From Candidatus Altimarinota bacterium (GTDB lineage: Bacteria; Patescibacteriota; Gracilibacteria; UBA1369; UM-FILTER-53-11), in contig JAGOUV010000003.1 in assembly GCA_018061065.1 (NCBI GenBank), positions 37,448 to 101,447 of the forward strand: a stretch of DNA of 64,000 bases, read 5' to 3'. Shown here one piece after another: positions 7,934 to 17,400 of the stretch (position 1 is the stretch's first letter; every line of letters starts with the position of its first letter). The notes beneath the pieces are model-generated. The model was not told the origin of the DNA. It searched no databases and worked only from the letters and a program-made list of their open reading frames with translations. Both the position numbers and the translations under genes were made by a program.

Positions 7934-8970
7934 GTCATATCCTTTGCAATACGCAGCGCGGCATCTAGATGTGGCTGTTTTTCGCTCGATTGTTTTGTCG
8001 TTCTGGCGGTACGAATTGCTGAGACAAAATCATGTGTGCTCAAATGATCTTGGTCGAGAACCGTTGCCCATCCATGTTTGGCACACGCCTCGGCATTTTC
8101 AATTTGGTCGCCACGGCTGGCGCTACGAGGAAGTGGAATAAGGATCAAAGGTTTATGAAGTGCAAGTGACTCAAAAATACTGCCGCTTCCTGCACGCGTA
8201 ACGATAACATCACAAGCCGCATAGATATCGGCGAGCTGTTCATTCAGAAAAGGAAACGCACGATACGAATGGTGATACGGCGCTGTCGCAACTGGATCGT
8301 GATGAGGCCCCGTGAGGTGAACCACATTTGCGAACGTAGTGAGCTCTGCCAACGAACGCACAACTATTTCATTGAGTGAACGTGCACCGGTTGAACCTCC
8401 CATGATCAACACAAGCGGTTTACGATGCGTGAACGCGGGAGCAATGAGTGACTCACCTTTTTTAGCATCCCCTTTTTGCATTTCTTTACGAATCGGATTG
8501 CCAACGACACGAACATCTTTGTGGCGAATGAGTTTCACTGTTTCATCAAAAGACACATATACACGCTGAGCTACCTTGCTCGCGAGCTTAGTAGAAAGAC
8601 CTGGCGAAAGGTCAGACTCGTGAATCCATACGGGAATTTTCAACAGACGTGACGCATATACCACCGGGACACTGACATACCCGCCTTTTGCAAAAACGAG
8701 ATCCGGCTTAATGTTGCGCAATGTGATAAAAGCTTTTCCCAAACCTCCGACTACCTTAAACATATCAACAACATTTTGCAGTGAAAAATAACGCCGCATT
8801 TTTCCCGCAGGAATTGCATAAAAAGGAATGTGTGCAGCCTCAATTATTTTCTGCTCGACTGAGTGGGCACTTCCCATGTAGGAAACCTCAACGTTTTTGA
8901 GCTCATTAATAACCGCGATATTGGGGAAGATGTGTCCCCCGGTTCCGCCGCCGGTGAAGAGAATTCGCAT
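7912..8970 (-). CDS. murG: UDP-GlcNAc:lipid I N-acetylglucosaminyltransferase MurG
   Basis: A 352-aa GT28 enzyme that converts lipid I to lipid II at the inner face of the membrane. The N-terminus has the MurG glycine loop (LFTGGGTGGHIFPNIA) and the next glycine motifs (KPDLVFAKGGYVSVP, HESDLSPGLSTKLAS). The C-terminal domain has GGSTGARSLN and the UDP-GlcNAc-binding ITRAGSGSIFESLALHKPLILIPLP. The start is set at the ATG 8968-8970, which puts the glycine loop at residue 6; an upstream in-frame extension lacks homology. It overlaps the end of ftsW by 65 bp on the same strand, so the two are co-transcribed. Confidence 0.96.
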   Translation of the reverse strand: MRILFTGGGTGGHIFPNIAVINELKNVEVSYMGSAHSVEQKIIEAAHIPFYAIPAGKMRRYFSLQNVVDMFKVVGGLGKAFITLRNIKPDLVFAKGGYVSVPVVYASRLLKIPVWIHESDLSPGLSTKLASKVAQRVYVSFDETVKLIRHKDVRVVGNPIRKEMQKGDAKKGESLIAPAFTHRKPLVLIMGGSTGARSLNEIVVRSLAELTTFANVVHLTGPHHDPVATAPYHHSYRAFPFLNEQLADIYAACDVIVTRAGSGSIFESLALHKPLILIPLPRSASRGDQIENAEACAKHGWATVLDQDHLSTHDFVSAIRTARTTKQSSEKQPHLDAALRIAKDMTYLLATN

Positions 8971-10144
8971 AAGGTGCTGTGCCACGTGATATCTGCAACA
9001 GTATACCGACTGCAATGAGAGTCGCCACCATTGAAGTTCCCCCGTAACTGATAAAAGGAAGTGTAATACCGGTCACCGGCAATAATCCCACATTTACGCC
9101 AATATTAATAAATGCCTGGAATACAAGCCATGCAGTAAGTCCCACGGCAGTTAATTTTGAAAAGGTATCATCTGCATTTTGAGCGATAAGAATCCCGCGA
9201 TACGCAATAACTAAATAGGCCAAAATCAAAAGGGTGATTCGCGCGAATCCAAGCTCTTCTGCCGTCGCGGCAAAAATGAAGTCATCAGTTGCCTGAGGAA
9301 GCCAATATGATTTTTGAATTCCCTGTGTAAGACCCTTACCAAAAAACTTACCGCTGCCCACCGCAATCTGCGCCTGCTGCGTCTGCCAACAATAATTACG
9401 CGTCTGCTCCTGATCCCCCACGGCCGGCTGACAATTTTCCACGGTAGGGTTAACAAATGCAGTAAAGCGATGTTTGAGATAGCCTACATTGGGAACCACA
9501 AGTGTTAAAAAAAGCGTCACTGCTAAAAGTCCCAACCCAATGTGACGTAATCGCGCACCAGCGGCAAAATAAATAACCGTGGCAATTGAGGCATATACTA
9601 ATGTAGAGCCAAAATCGGGCTGCAATAAAACCGGCAAAACGATAATAGAAACCACCGCACAAAACGACAAAAATCCATTTTTAAAATCTTGAATATCCTT
9701 GCCTTTGCGCTCCATCCACGCCGCCAGATAAAACACGAGCGCTATTTTTGCAAATTCAGCGGGCTGAATAGAGGTATTTGCTAATCTCAACCATGCACGA
9801 GCCGTCGTATTAAATGTCTGACCAATAACCAACACACCAAAAAGCACAATCACCATAAGCAGAAACATAGGAATCGCAACTCTACGCCAGAAGCGCAACG
9901 GAATACGATACGCTACATAGAGCGCCACGAGTCCGGCCAAAATACGCATTGCATGACGTCGGAGTAAAAAATAACAATCGACACCATCTTCACCACAACT
10001 GGGAAAAAGACTTCCCGCAGGTTTAGTGAGAGAAATGCTTTTTGGAACGCCAATGCTGGTAATCATCACAATACTAAAAACCAACAGAATAGCGACTGTT
10101 AAAAGCAGGACCATATCGACACGACTTGTCCTTGGTGACATCAT
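8906..10144 (-). CDS. ftsW: Lipid II polymerase FtsW (SEDS family)
   Basis: A polytopic SEDS glycosyltransferase of about 412 aa that polymerises lipid II during division with a cognate class B PBP. Visible motifs are ARAWLRLANTSIQPAEFAKIALV, FIFAATAEELGF, NIGVNVGLLPVTGITLPFISYGGTS and the cluster of membrane helices. FtsW is preferred to RodA because of the coupling to murG. A first periplasmic loop with two cysteines (FPSCGEDGVDCYF) is present. The start is set at the ATG 10142-10144, because TGCTATTAT (extended -10) lies 9 nt upstream; the in-frame GTG at 10153 would directly abut the -10 box. Its last 65 bp overlap murG. Confidence 0.93.
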   Translation of the reverse strand: MMSPRTSRVDMVLLLTVAILLVFSIVMITSIGVPKSISLTKPAGSLFPSCGEDGVDCYFLLRRHAMRILAGLVALYVAYRIPLRFWRRVAIPMFLLMVIVLFGVLVIGQTFNTTARAWLRLANTSIQPAEFAKIALVFYLAAWMERKGKDIQDFKNGFLSFCAVVSIIVLPVLLQPDFGSTLVYASIATVIYFAAGARLRHIGLGLLAVTLFLTLVVPNVGYLKHRFTAFVNPTVENCQPAVGDQEQTRNYCWQTQQAQIAVGSGKFFGKGLTQGIQKSYWLPQATDDFIFAATAEELGFARITLLILAYLVIAYRGILIAQNADDTFSKLTAVGLTAWLVFQAFINIGVNVGLLPVTGITLPFISYGGTSMVATLIAVGILLQISRGTAPYANSLHRRRNRGTHLPQYRGY

Positions 10145-10153
10145 TGCCGACAC

Positions 10154-10162
10154 ATAATAGCA
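10154..10162 (-). promoter_or_regulatory. Extended -10 promoter of ftsW-murG
   Basis: TGC-TATTAT on the minus strand ends 9 nt before the ATG of ftsW and abuts the stop codon of the upstream gene. A -35 is not required for extended -10 promoters, and none is obvious. Confidence 0.5.
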
Positions 10163-10810
10163 TTATGCTGCATGTTCCTCAAAAGCAGGAATATCCAAGG
10201 CAGGTTGAGCAAAATGTGTCTCAGCAAAAGAAGTATCCAGTGAATTATCCTGGATGGTTTCGGCAGCTTCTTCAGAATAACCGTCATCATAGAACTCCAC
10301 CGGAGCAACGGCCATAGGAAGATCGCTCGTAATATCGTGATGATCTGAAAAATCTTGGATAGTAGGCTCCAATAGCATAACGCGCGCCATAAATCGCGCA
10401 TGCATTCTATTCATCAATGTAATAACTTCAGGTGTGCCAATAGTCCACTCAACCGCCGCTCGACCAATTTTTGAGACTTTTTCCACTACCATTTGTTGCT
10501 GTTCGGGCTCAACAATTGAAGCAATTTTTGCCCCGACATCATCTGACACAGAGCGACCTAAAGTAATGATATCTTTTTCCGCATCGTCTTCATGGATTGC
10601 AGCAGTTGTGGCCATGGCACGTATCATTTTCAATAATTTGAACTGAACTTCACCCGCAATTGCCTTAACCAAATGTTCCGAACCACGCTGGTCACGGTTT
10701 AGAATAGCGCTAATTCTTGTTTCATTGAGGCCCGTGAGCGAGACCTGCAACTGTGGCCCTGAGATAGTGGCAGACTGTCGTACCGACGGAGAGGATGGTA
10801 AAGTATTCAT
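10163..10810 (-). CDS. Hypothetical protein, helical, acidic tail
   Basis: A soluble protein of 215 aa with no signal peptide or membrane helix. The central part (about 40-150) looks alpha-helical and amphipathic, with alternating charged and small residues. The last 60 residues are acidic and low in complexity. I do not recognise the family. Its ATG (10808-10810) directly abuts the ATG of lspA on the other strand (CAT|ATG), and its stop abuts the ftsW -10 box. It may belong to the ftsW-murG transcription unit, suggesting a division or envelope role, but this rests on context alone. Confidence 0.75.
   Translation of the reverse strand: MNTLPSSPSVRQSATISGPQLQVSLTGLNETRISAILNRDQRGSEHLVKAIAGEVQFKLLKMIRAMATTAAIHEDDAEKDIITLGRSVSDDVGAKIASIVEPEQQQMVVEKVSKIGRAAVEWTIGTPEVITLMNRMHARFMARVMLLEPTIQDFSDHHDITSDLPMAVAPVEFYDDGYSEEAAETIQDNSLDTSFAETHFAQPALDIPAFEEHAA
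10796..10804 (+). promoter_or_regulatory. Extended -10 box of lspA inside the divergent gene
   Basis: TGG-TAAAGT ends 6 nt before the lspA ATG and lies inside the first codons of the minus-strand hypothetical gene. It fits the leaderless pattern seen at other genes in the window. Confidence 0.4.
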
Positions 10811-11281
10811 ATGTTTAAAGATGTGCTCCGTACTAGAGCGGTTATTAAGGGAATCTTATCGGGAGTTGTTTTACTTTTCCTGGATCTCTTTACAAAGTGG
10901 TTAGCGGTAAAATATTTCGTAGGTTCATACACCTTGATTGAAAATGTGTTACAGCTAAAATTGAGCTATAACCCGAATATTGCATTCAGTTTGCCAGTTC
11001 CCGGGTGGATTGTATTAGCTTTGTTACCGGTGATTTTATATGTGATTACGCGTTTTTTCATGGAAACGTTTTCTTTTTCACATCCGGCAACGCGCTGGTC
11101 GCTCATTTTGATATTTGCAGGAGCGCTGGGAAATGGGATAAATCGGGTTTGGCCCGGAAGTGTGATCGACTTTATCAGCTTTTCCTTTTTCCCCAGCTTT
11201 AACCTGGCAGACGCCTATATCACCGTTGGGGCGTTCCTTTTAGTAGTGTTTTATGGTAAAATAGTATTGCATGGGAAATGA
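10811..11281 (+). CDS. lspA: Lipoprotein signal peptidase LspA
   Basis: A 156-aa type II signal peptidase with four membrane helices. It cuts prolipoproteins in front of the lipidated cysteine. The family blocks are visible: LDLFTKWLAV in helix 1, LSYNPNIAFSL (the N.G.AFS block), GALGNGINRVWPGSVIDFI with the first catalytic Asp, and FNLADAYITVG with the second. The usual GNxxDR reads GNGINR, so the helix-3 Asp is Asn, but both catalytic aspartates are kept. Its presence agrees with the lipoprotein genes in this window. Its last 11 bp overlap the next gene. Confidence 0.94.
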   Translation: MFKDVLRTRAVIKGILSGVVLLFLDLFTKWLAVKYFVGSYTLIENVLQLKLSYNPNIAFSLPVPGWIVLALLPVILYVITRFFMETFSFSHPATRWSLILIFAGALGNGINRVWPGSVIDFISFSFFPSFNLADAYITVGAFLLVVFYGKIVLHGK

Positions 11282-12068
11282 AATACAAACAGAAAACCTA
11301 GTTCCACGATCACCTAGTTTTTTAACTTTGGTGACGAAAACGTTCGCCGGTTTGGGAGGTGGCATTATTGGCGTCGTTATTTTATTGGCAATTTTCTTGG
11401 GAGCGTCGACTATTTTGCAACCTGCTTTTAATCCTCAAGAGTTGGGAGAAGAAGTGGCGAGTAAAAATCCGCTTTTTATTTTCGTCTTTATGGCGATGAT
11501 TTTTTTAACCTCACTGGCAGCGAACATGATTGGTTCTCTATTTTTCACCTATGCCGATCATGAGAAATACTCACGCCGCTCAACTGCGATCTATCAAATT
11601 TTCTTTATTAATCTTGTTACGTTTTTCATTTTGGCGCCCATCTATATTTTATTGGATGCGCGCGGCATGATGAATGTTGTTGGTTTTTTGGCAGGCTTTC
11701 ATGTATTGATTACCGCAACCGCAAGCGCCATGGTACTAGAAGTGATTGGCAATTTGCGTTACGCACTTGTGGGCATTTATGGAGTCATTCTCTCGGTTGT
11801 TAGCTCAACTGCGGTGATTATGGGCATGTATGAACTCAGCGGACACAATGTGACGATCGTCTTGTTTTCAACTCTTCCGGTTGTCTGGATGGCACTGGGA
11901 TTTGTCTCAGTAATTTCCGAAATGTTTTACCACTGGATTTGGACAATTTACGGAACGGATTTCCTCCGCAGCACCATGGACTATGGCCGCGATTATGGTG
12001 AACCAGAAGTAGAAGACACTCCTCCTCCACCAGATGTAAGCGGAGCTGAATTTCTGGAGAAAAAATAA
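11271..12068 (+). CDS. Polytopic membrane protein of unknown function
   Basis: 265 aa with about six predicted membrane helices (roughly 25-50, 70-95, 105-130, 135-160, 165-190, 195-220) and a short charged, proline-rich C-terminal tail. I recognise no family motif. It overlaps lspA by 11 bp and so is probably co-transcribed, but a TGG-TAAAAT extended -10 box (11254-11262) also sits 8 nt before its ATG. It converges on aroE with only 1 bp between the stops and no terminator hairpin. Confidence 0.8.
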   Translation: MGNEIQTENLVPRSPSFLTLVTKTFAGLGGGIIGVVILLAIFLGASTILQPAFNPQELGEEVASKNPLFIFVFMAMIFLTSLAANMIGSLFFTYADHEKYSRRSTAIYQIFFINLVTFFILAPIYILLDARGMMNVVGFLAGFHVLITATASAMVLEVIGNLRYALVGIYGVILSVVSSTAVIMGMYELSGHNVTIVLFSTLPVVWMALGFVSVISEMFYHWIWTIYGTDFLRSTMDYGRDYGEPEVEDTPPPPDVSGAEFLEKK

Positions 12069-12069
12069 A

Positions 12070-12855
12070 TTATATTTTCTTGCCGGTCCAAAGCTCAAAG
12101 GCTTTTTTTGCTTGTCCGATGAACATGTGATCACCCGTAATAATTGCGCAGCCAGCTGAGCGAGCATCTTTTAGAAGCTTAGTCATCTTTGGATTGTAGA
12201 CGATATCCATGACAATCGGCTTTTTCTGAGTATTCTTTAAAACTGATTTTAAATTGGACAGCGGCGTCGTATTTTTATCCTTTAAACCGACACTTGTCGC
12301 ATTGATAATTATGTCTACTTTTTCATACTGCCACTCGGCAAGATTAATCGCCTGTACATCAAACTCACGCGCGAGTTTTTTGGCTTTAGAAAGGGTTCTA
12401 TTCGCGATGACGACATGCGCCTGCGCAGTGGACAACCCATAGACAATGGCTCGAGCCGCACCACCGGCACCTACGACTAACACGCGCTTATTTTTGAGTG
12501 ACCTCACTCCCCCATTTTTCAATGACGAGAGGGCGCCATACATATCCGTATTATGGCCAAAAAGTTTCCCCTTTTTATTTACGATCGTATTTACCGCGCC
12601 GATTTTTTTCGCCTCATCACTAATTACATCCAAATACTTCATCACTTTTTCTTTGTGAGGAATGGTCACATTCCCACCCGCATATTTCTCACGAAACGTT
12701 TTCATAAAAACGCGTAAATCCTCCGGTGCCACCTCAACCGCCTCATACCTCGCTTTTATGGCTAATTTACGAAACCAGCCGTTGTGCAACCGCGGTGAGG
12801 CGGAGTGCGCAATCGGCTGGCCAATAACACAATAAAGTTTTTTTTCGACGCTCAT
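12070..12855 (-). CDS. aroE: Shikimate dehydrogenase AroE
   Basis: 261 aa; NADPH-dependent reduction of 3-dehydroshikimate to shikimate in aromatic amino acid synthesis. The substrate domain shows the start CVIGQPIAHSASPRLHN, the catalytic lysine in NVTIPHKEKV and the conserved GHNTDMYG. The nucleotide domain shows VLVVGAGGAARAIVYGL and ANRT (NRTxxKA). No other aro gene is in the window. Its ATG overlaps the stop of the slipin gene by one base (TAATG), which implies translational coupling of two unrelated functions in one operon. Confidence 0.95.
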   Translation of the reverse strand: MSVEKKLYCVIGQPIAHSASPRLHNGWFRKLAIKARYEAVEVAPEDLRVFMKTFREKYAGGNVTIPHKEKVMKYLDVISDEAKKIGAVNTIVNKKGKLFGHNTDMYGALSSLKNGGVRSLKNKRVLVVGAGGAARAIVYGLSTAQAHVVIANRTLSKAKKLAREFDVQAINLAEWQYEKVDIIINATSVGLKDKNTTPLSNLKSVLKNTQKKPIVMDIVYNPKMTKLLKDARSAGCAIITGDHMFIGQAKKAFELWTGKKI

Positions 12856-13619
12856 TATTTCTTGCTAAGGGCCTCTTTAATCCCCTGAACTGCCTGGAGA
12901 ACTTCGATAGGCATCATCCAGATGGTCGTGTTGTTTGGGCTTTCAGAAACATCATTAACGGTCGCCAATGTACGCAAGTGAAGCGCTCCTGGAGCTTGTG
13001 ACAGAATGCTTGCTGCCTTTGCCATATTTTCTGCAGAAGCTACCTCACCTTCAGAAGCAATAATAACTGCACGTTTCTCACGTTCTGCCTCAGCAGCACG
13101 AGCAATCACGCGCTTGAGTGACTCAGGCAAAATAATATCTTTTAACTCAACATTTTGAACATCGATTCCCCACTCGTCAGTTACTTTATCCACATTTGCT
13201 TGGATGCGTCCTGAAACCTCTTCCTTGTTCTGCAAGAGATGATCCAACGTCACCTCACCCACCATATTACGCATCGTCGTCTGGGCTAACTGACTTGTCG
13301 CATAGAGGAAATTCTCAACTGCAAGAACTGCACGTGAGGCATCAGCAACTTTGAAATAAATAACTGCATTGATACGAATCGGAATATTATCTTTTGTAAG
13401 AGATTCTTGATCGGGAACATCCATAGCACGCACACGAATATCCACCTTTCTCATCGACTGAAAAACGGGGATCACAATACGCCATCCAGGCTGTGCAATC
13501 TTAGTAAAACGACCGAGCATAAACTTAATACCGCGCTCATATTCGTTGACCTGTCGGATACTTGCCAACAAGACGATTATGATAAAAAACACCAGTGGTG
13601 ATACGAAAAATAGTTCCAT
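12855..13619 (-). CDS. Slipin / stomatin-like SPFH membrane protein
   Basis: A 254-aa SPFH (band 7) protein with one N-terminal membrane hairpin or helix (LVFFIIIVLLASI). It has the slipin-type blocks VNEYERGIKFMLGRF, PGWRIVIPVFQSMRKVDIR, a helical oligomerisation region (AAEAEREKRAVIIASEGE) and the LRTLATVNDV end. These proteins form cage-like assemblies on membranes and often act with an NfeD partner; no nfeD is seen here. The ATG at 13617-13619 is preferred to the upstream in-frame start because a TGCTATAGT box ends 6 nt before it. Confidence 0.9.
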   Translation of the reverse strand: MELFFVSPLVFFIIIVLLASIRQVNEYERGIKFMLGRFTKIAQPGWRIVIPVFQSMRKVDIRVRAMDVPDQESLTKDNIPIRINAVIYFKVADASRAVLAVENFLYATSQLAQTTMRNMVGEVTLDHLLQNKEEVSGRIQANVDKVTDEWGIDVQNVELKDIILPESLKRVIARAAEAEREKRAVIIASEGEVASAENMAKAASILSQAPGALHLRTLATVNDVSESPNNTTIWMMPIEVLQAVQGIKEALSKK

Positions 13620-13625
13620 GTACGT

Positions 13626-13634
13626 ACTATAGCA
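13626..13634 (-). promoter_or_regulatory. Extended -10 promoter of slipin-aroE
   Basis: TGC-TATAGT on the minus strand ends 6 nt before the slipin ATG and lies in the 25-bp gap after the TrmB-like gene. Confidence 0.6.
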
Positions 13635-13644
13635 AAAAGCTGAT

Positions 13645-14373
13645 TTAATGAAAGACCAGCGCATGGATAGTCCGCAGCGTCTGGGCAACTTCGGTGTTTT
13701 CTATAAGTATTGCAAAAGCATCCTGATAGAGATTTAAGAGCAGCACTTTATCGTCAAAAATGGCGATGGAAGAGTAGAGGCGACCGGCCTTTTCTGGATA
13801 GAGAAAAATTTTGCGGCGCTCTTTTATATTATGTTTTATAAGCTGTTGATGAATTTTTGTACGTGGAGCAACTGCTTTAATAAATATTTTCCGCTTGGAG
13901 CGCTCTTTTATAAAATTTTTCATATAGGCGCTGCCGAGCTTGAGTAAATCATCATGGACACCGAACTCCAGGATTTCCGTCTTACTCTCCAGGAGAAGAT
14001 TATAGGCTTTTCGACAGCCATTAATTCCCTCAAAAAATGTAACTTTTGGCTGTGAAGTCAGCGGATGTTTAAGCTCTTTTAAAAGGGGCATGACCGTATC
14101 CAGGGCATCTTGATGAGTTTTCAATGTCTGTTTTTGTGCGGTTTCTAAATCTTCTGGAACGGCAAAAAAATATTGAACTCTTCCGCGCTGAGATTTGCGA
14201 ACATAACCGCGCTTCACAAGCCGATCAAAGAGAAAAAGCACGGTAGCCTTGGGGTAGCTCACTTTTTTTGCGATCACCGATGCAGGCTGCGTACCGAATT
14301 CAAGCAGCGCAGCATAGACATGTGCCTCTTTTTCATTGAATCCGATAGTAAGCAGTTTTTTATGCAGCAGCAT
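13645..14373 (-). CDS. TrmB-like HTH transcriptional regulator
   Basis: 242 aa. The N-terminal winged helix matches the TrmB family: 'LLTIGFNEKEAHVYAALLEFGTQPAS.IAKKVSYPKATVLFLFDRLVKRGYV'. The middle and C-terminal part (about 105-240) resembles the family's effector domain, with 'VTFFEGINGCRKAYNLLL' and 'SSIAIFDDKVLLLNL'. TrmB proteins are mainly archaeal sugar-responsive regulators, with related forms in CPR bacteria and Firmicutes. It is divergent from the giant adhesin gene; an imperfect palindrome in the shared region could be its operator. The ligand cannot be inferred. Confidence 0.85.
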   Translation of the reverse strand: MLLHKKLLTIGFNEKEAHVYAALLEFGTQPASVIAKKVSYPKATVLFLFDRLVKRGYVRKSQRGRVQYFFAVPEDLETAQKQTLKTHQDALDTVMPLLKELKHPLTSQPKVTFFEGINGCRKAYNLLLESKTEILEFGVHDDLLKLGSAYMKNFIKERSKRKIFIKAVAPRTKIHQQLIKHNIKERRKIFLYPEKAGRLYSSIAIFDDKVLLLNLYQDAFAILIENTEVAQTLRTIHALVFH

Positions 14374-14377
14374 CCGC

Positions 14378-14400
14378 AGTGATTATTACCACATAACACT
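14378..14400. promoter_or_regulatory. Candidate TrmB operator
   Basis: An imperfect palindrome (AGTGATTAT, 6-nt centre, ATAACACT) lies in the divergent region. It covers the likely -10 of the trmB-like gene and touches the -35 of the adhesin promoter. Repressor binding here could act on both genes. This is an inference from position and symmetry only. Confidence 0.4.
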
Positions 14401-14428
14401 TGAGTAAAGAACCGAATTGTGATATGAT
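14400..14428 (+). promoter_or_regulatory. Promoter of the giant Calx-beta adhesin gene
   Basis: TTGAGT (14400-14405), a 17-nt spacer and TATGAT (14423-14428). The transcript would have a leader of roughly 34 nt containing GGGG 7 nt before the ATG at 14469, unlike the leaderless genes nearby. Confidence 0.65.
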
Positions 14429-14468
14429 GACACAATGCATTTTTTCGTCAATTAAGCGTGGGGTTCTT

Positions 14469-17400
14469 ATGCTAAAAACAAAAAACATTCTCTGGCTCTT
14501 GACCCCACTTCTCTTATTTTCCCTGGGAAGTCAGAAAGCTTTTGCTGCAGCCGTAACGTGGGCAGGTGGTACAACGGGCACCTGGGAAACGGGCACAAAC
14601 TGGAGTAGCGGCACACCTCCAACCTCAGCGGATGATGTGACTATTAATCGTGGGACAGCCGGGGCGGCAGTGACTCTTAGCGCGGGACAAACCGCTGATT
14701 TTAGTACGCTTACTATTGGAGGTAGTACTACGACGAATTCTCTAACTTTAGAGGGAAATATTGGCACGGGTGGCAGTGTAACCATCAAAAATCTATCTAC
14801 CATTACTCAAAAAAATGCAGTACAGCAGATAATTTCCGGAACGTTGACGATTGAAAGTGGTGGCTCACTGACCCATACGGCAAATACAACAACTGCGCTC
14901 GGCCAACTATATTATATTAACTGGTCAGCTGCCACTATCAATGCACAGAGTGGATCAACTATAACAGCAGCGGCAAAAGGATACGCAGGAGGTTCATCAA
15001 CCACCGCCGGTCAAGGTCCGGGTGCTGGTGCTTTCTCAGGTGGTGGTGGTGCACATGCAGGTAATGGAGGAAATAATTCGCTCAGCAGTGCAGCAGGTGG
15101 CACCGCATATTGTGATATGACCGATGTCGACACCATGGGTTCAGGTGGTGCCGGTGGTAACTTCAGTGGCAATAACTATTCAGGTGGCGCCGGTGGTGGA
15201 TTAATTATTTTAAATGCATCGGGAACTGCAACCTTAAGTGGTGCAATTACCGCGGCCGGTAGTGCTGGTTCAAATAATGGCCGCTCGGGTGGTGGTGCCG
15301 GTGGTGGTATCAGAATTACTGCAAATACTATCGCGGGTACCCCAACCAGTTTGACGGCGGCTGGTGGTACCGTAACCAGTGGTGGTAGTGGTGGTGGTGG
15401 ATGTATCCAATTTACCTATACAGCCGCAAACAGTGTTTCAGCCAGCACCTTTCTCTCCACCTCTGCCATGATCGTGACCGGCTCAACTGGCGGCGCTTTT
15501 ATCGGCGGTTCCGGTTCATTTTACGTGAAAGATACTGACAGTACCTATGGTGACCTCGTCTTGAAAAATACTTCCACCGCTAGTACTGCCACGAGCACCA
15601 CGGTCTCAAGTGCTTATGTATCAACTCTAACCTATGACAATCTATATCTAAATGCAGCTGTAGTGGCGTCATCGGGAGTGACGGTGAATACCAGTGTGAC
15701 GATGAATAATGCCAGTACCTTCACTATCCCTACTAATACAACAACTACCTTTGGATCCAGCGTCACTAGTATTGGAGTAACTGGTACAGCGCCTACTATT
15801 ACAGTTGAAACTACGGGAAGCACGTTCAATGCGACCTCACTGACTGACTATAGTAGCGTGGGTTTATCTGTAGCAGATGGGGCTATATGGGGAAATGCTT
15901 CTACGTTGACTTCCAATACTTCCACAAGCATCACTCTTTCTTCTGGTTCAACTATTTCAAATATATTTACCAGCATGAACTCGGCGGGAACATTAAACCT
16001 GCATCGTTTAGCCAATTTCACTATCAATGATTTAACGCTTAGCGGTGGTACTACGACACTCACTGCGTATACCACGACAAATCCTCTGTCTCTTTCAACA
16101 CTGACGATGACGACGGGAAGTTCACTGACACATACGGCAAATACAACAACTGCAGCAGGACAAGTTAATGTCCTTAATATTACTGCTACGACCATTGATC
16201 TTCAAAGTGGATCCACCGTCACGGCAGCGGGAAAAGGATATGCGGGAGGTTCATCAACCACCGCTGGTCAAGGTCCGGGTGCAGGTGCTTTTGCGGGTGG
16301 TGGTGGGGCACATGCAGGTAACGGAGGAAATAATACGCTCACCAGCGCAACCGGTGGTACCGCATATTGTGATATGACCGACGTCGACACCATGGGTTCG
16401 GGTGGTGCGGGTGGGAACTTCAGTGGCAACAACTATTCAGGTGGCGCTGGTGGTGGATTAATTATCCTAAATGCATCAGGGACTGCAACCTTAAGCGGTG
16501 CAATTACGGCAGCCGGTAGTGTCGGTTCAAATAATGCCCGCTCAGGTGGTGGTAGTGGTGGTGGTATTAGAATTACCGCAAATACTATCGCGGGTACCCC
16601 AACCAGTTTGACGGCAGTCGGTGGGGCCGTGACCAGTGGTGGTAGTGGTGGTGGTGGATGTATTCAATTTACCTATACGACTTCAAATAGCGTTTCCGCC
16701 AGCACCTTTCTCTCCACTGCTGCCATGACAGTGAGCGGCTCGGTCAATGGTTACCAGATTGGTGGTGCCGGTTCATTTTTTGTGAAAGATACCGATAGTA
16801 CTTATGGTGACTTAGTTTTGGAAAATACTTCAACCGCTAGTACTGCCGCTACGACCACAGTCTCAAATGCGACCATTGATAATTTATACACGAGTGCTGT
16901 GCGTATGAAATTGCCAGGCAGTACGATAAATACAAGCGTAACAATTAATAATGGTAGTGCGTTAGATATTGATTCCGGTGCTGAAAATGCGGCGACGTTC
17001 GGTTCAAGCATAACAAGTATAAGCGTAACGGGCACTGCTCCAACTATTACCAATGCTGGAACTTTTACCGCTAATGGGCTTACCAGCCTAAGCGGAACAA
17101 TTACCAATAGTGGAACGTTCAATGCAAATGGCCTTACGAGTTCGAGTGCCACTATTACTACAACCGGAATTTTGAATGTCACTTCACTATCAAACCTGAG
17201 TGGAACTACACTTACTGTTTCAAGTGGAGGTGATTGGAATAATAATTCAACAATAACTACTGACGGCACCTCGAGCATTACATTGAGCTCGGGTGGTGAA
17301 GTGCTCAATACGCTTACAAGTTTTACTTCAGCGGGAACGTTGGCTATATATCAGGGCGCTACACACACAATTACGGATTTAACTTTGAGCGGAGGCACGA

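Noticed and set aside
14400..14468. In-frame TTG start at 14400 for the giant adhesin
   Set aside because: It would lie in the -35 box and would place 23 residues before the signal peptide. ATG at 14469 gives a normal signal peptide.
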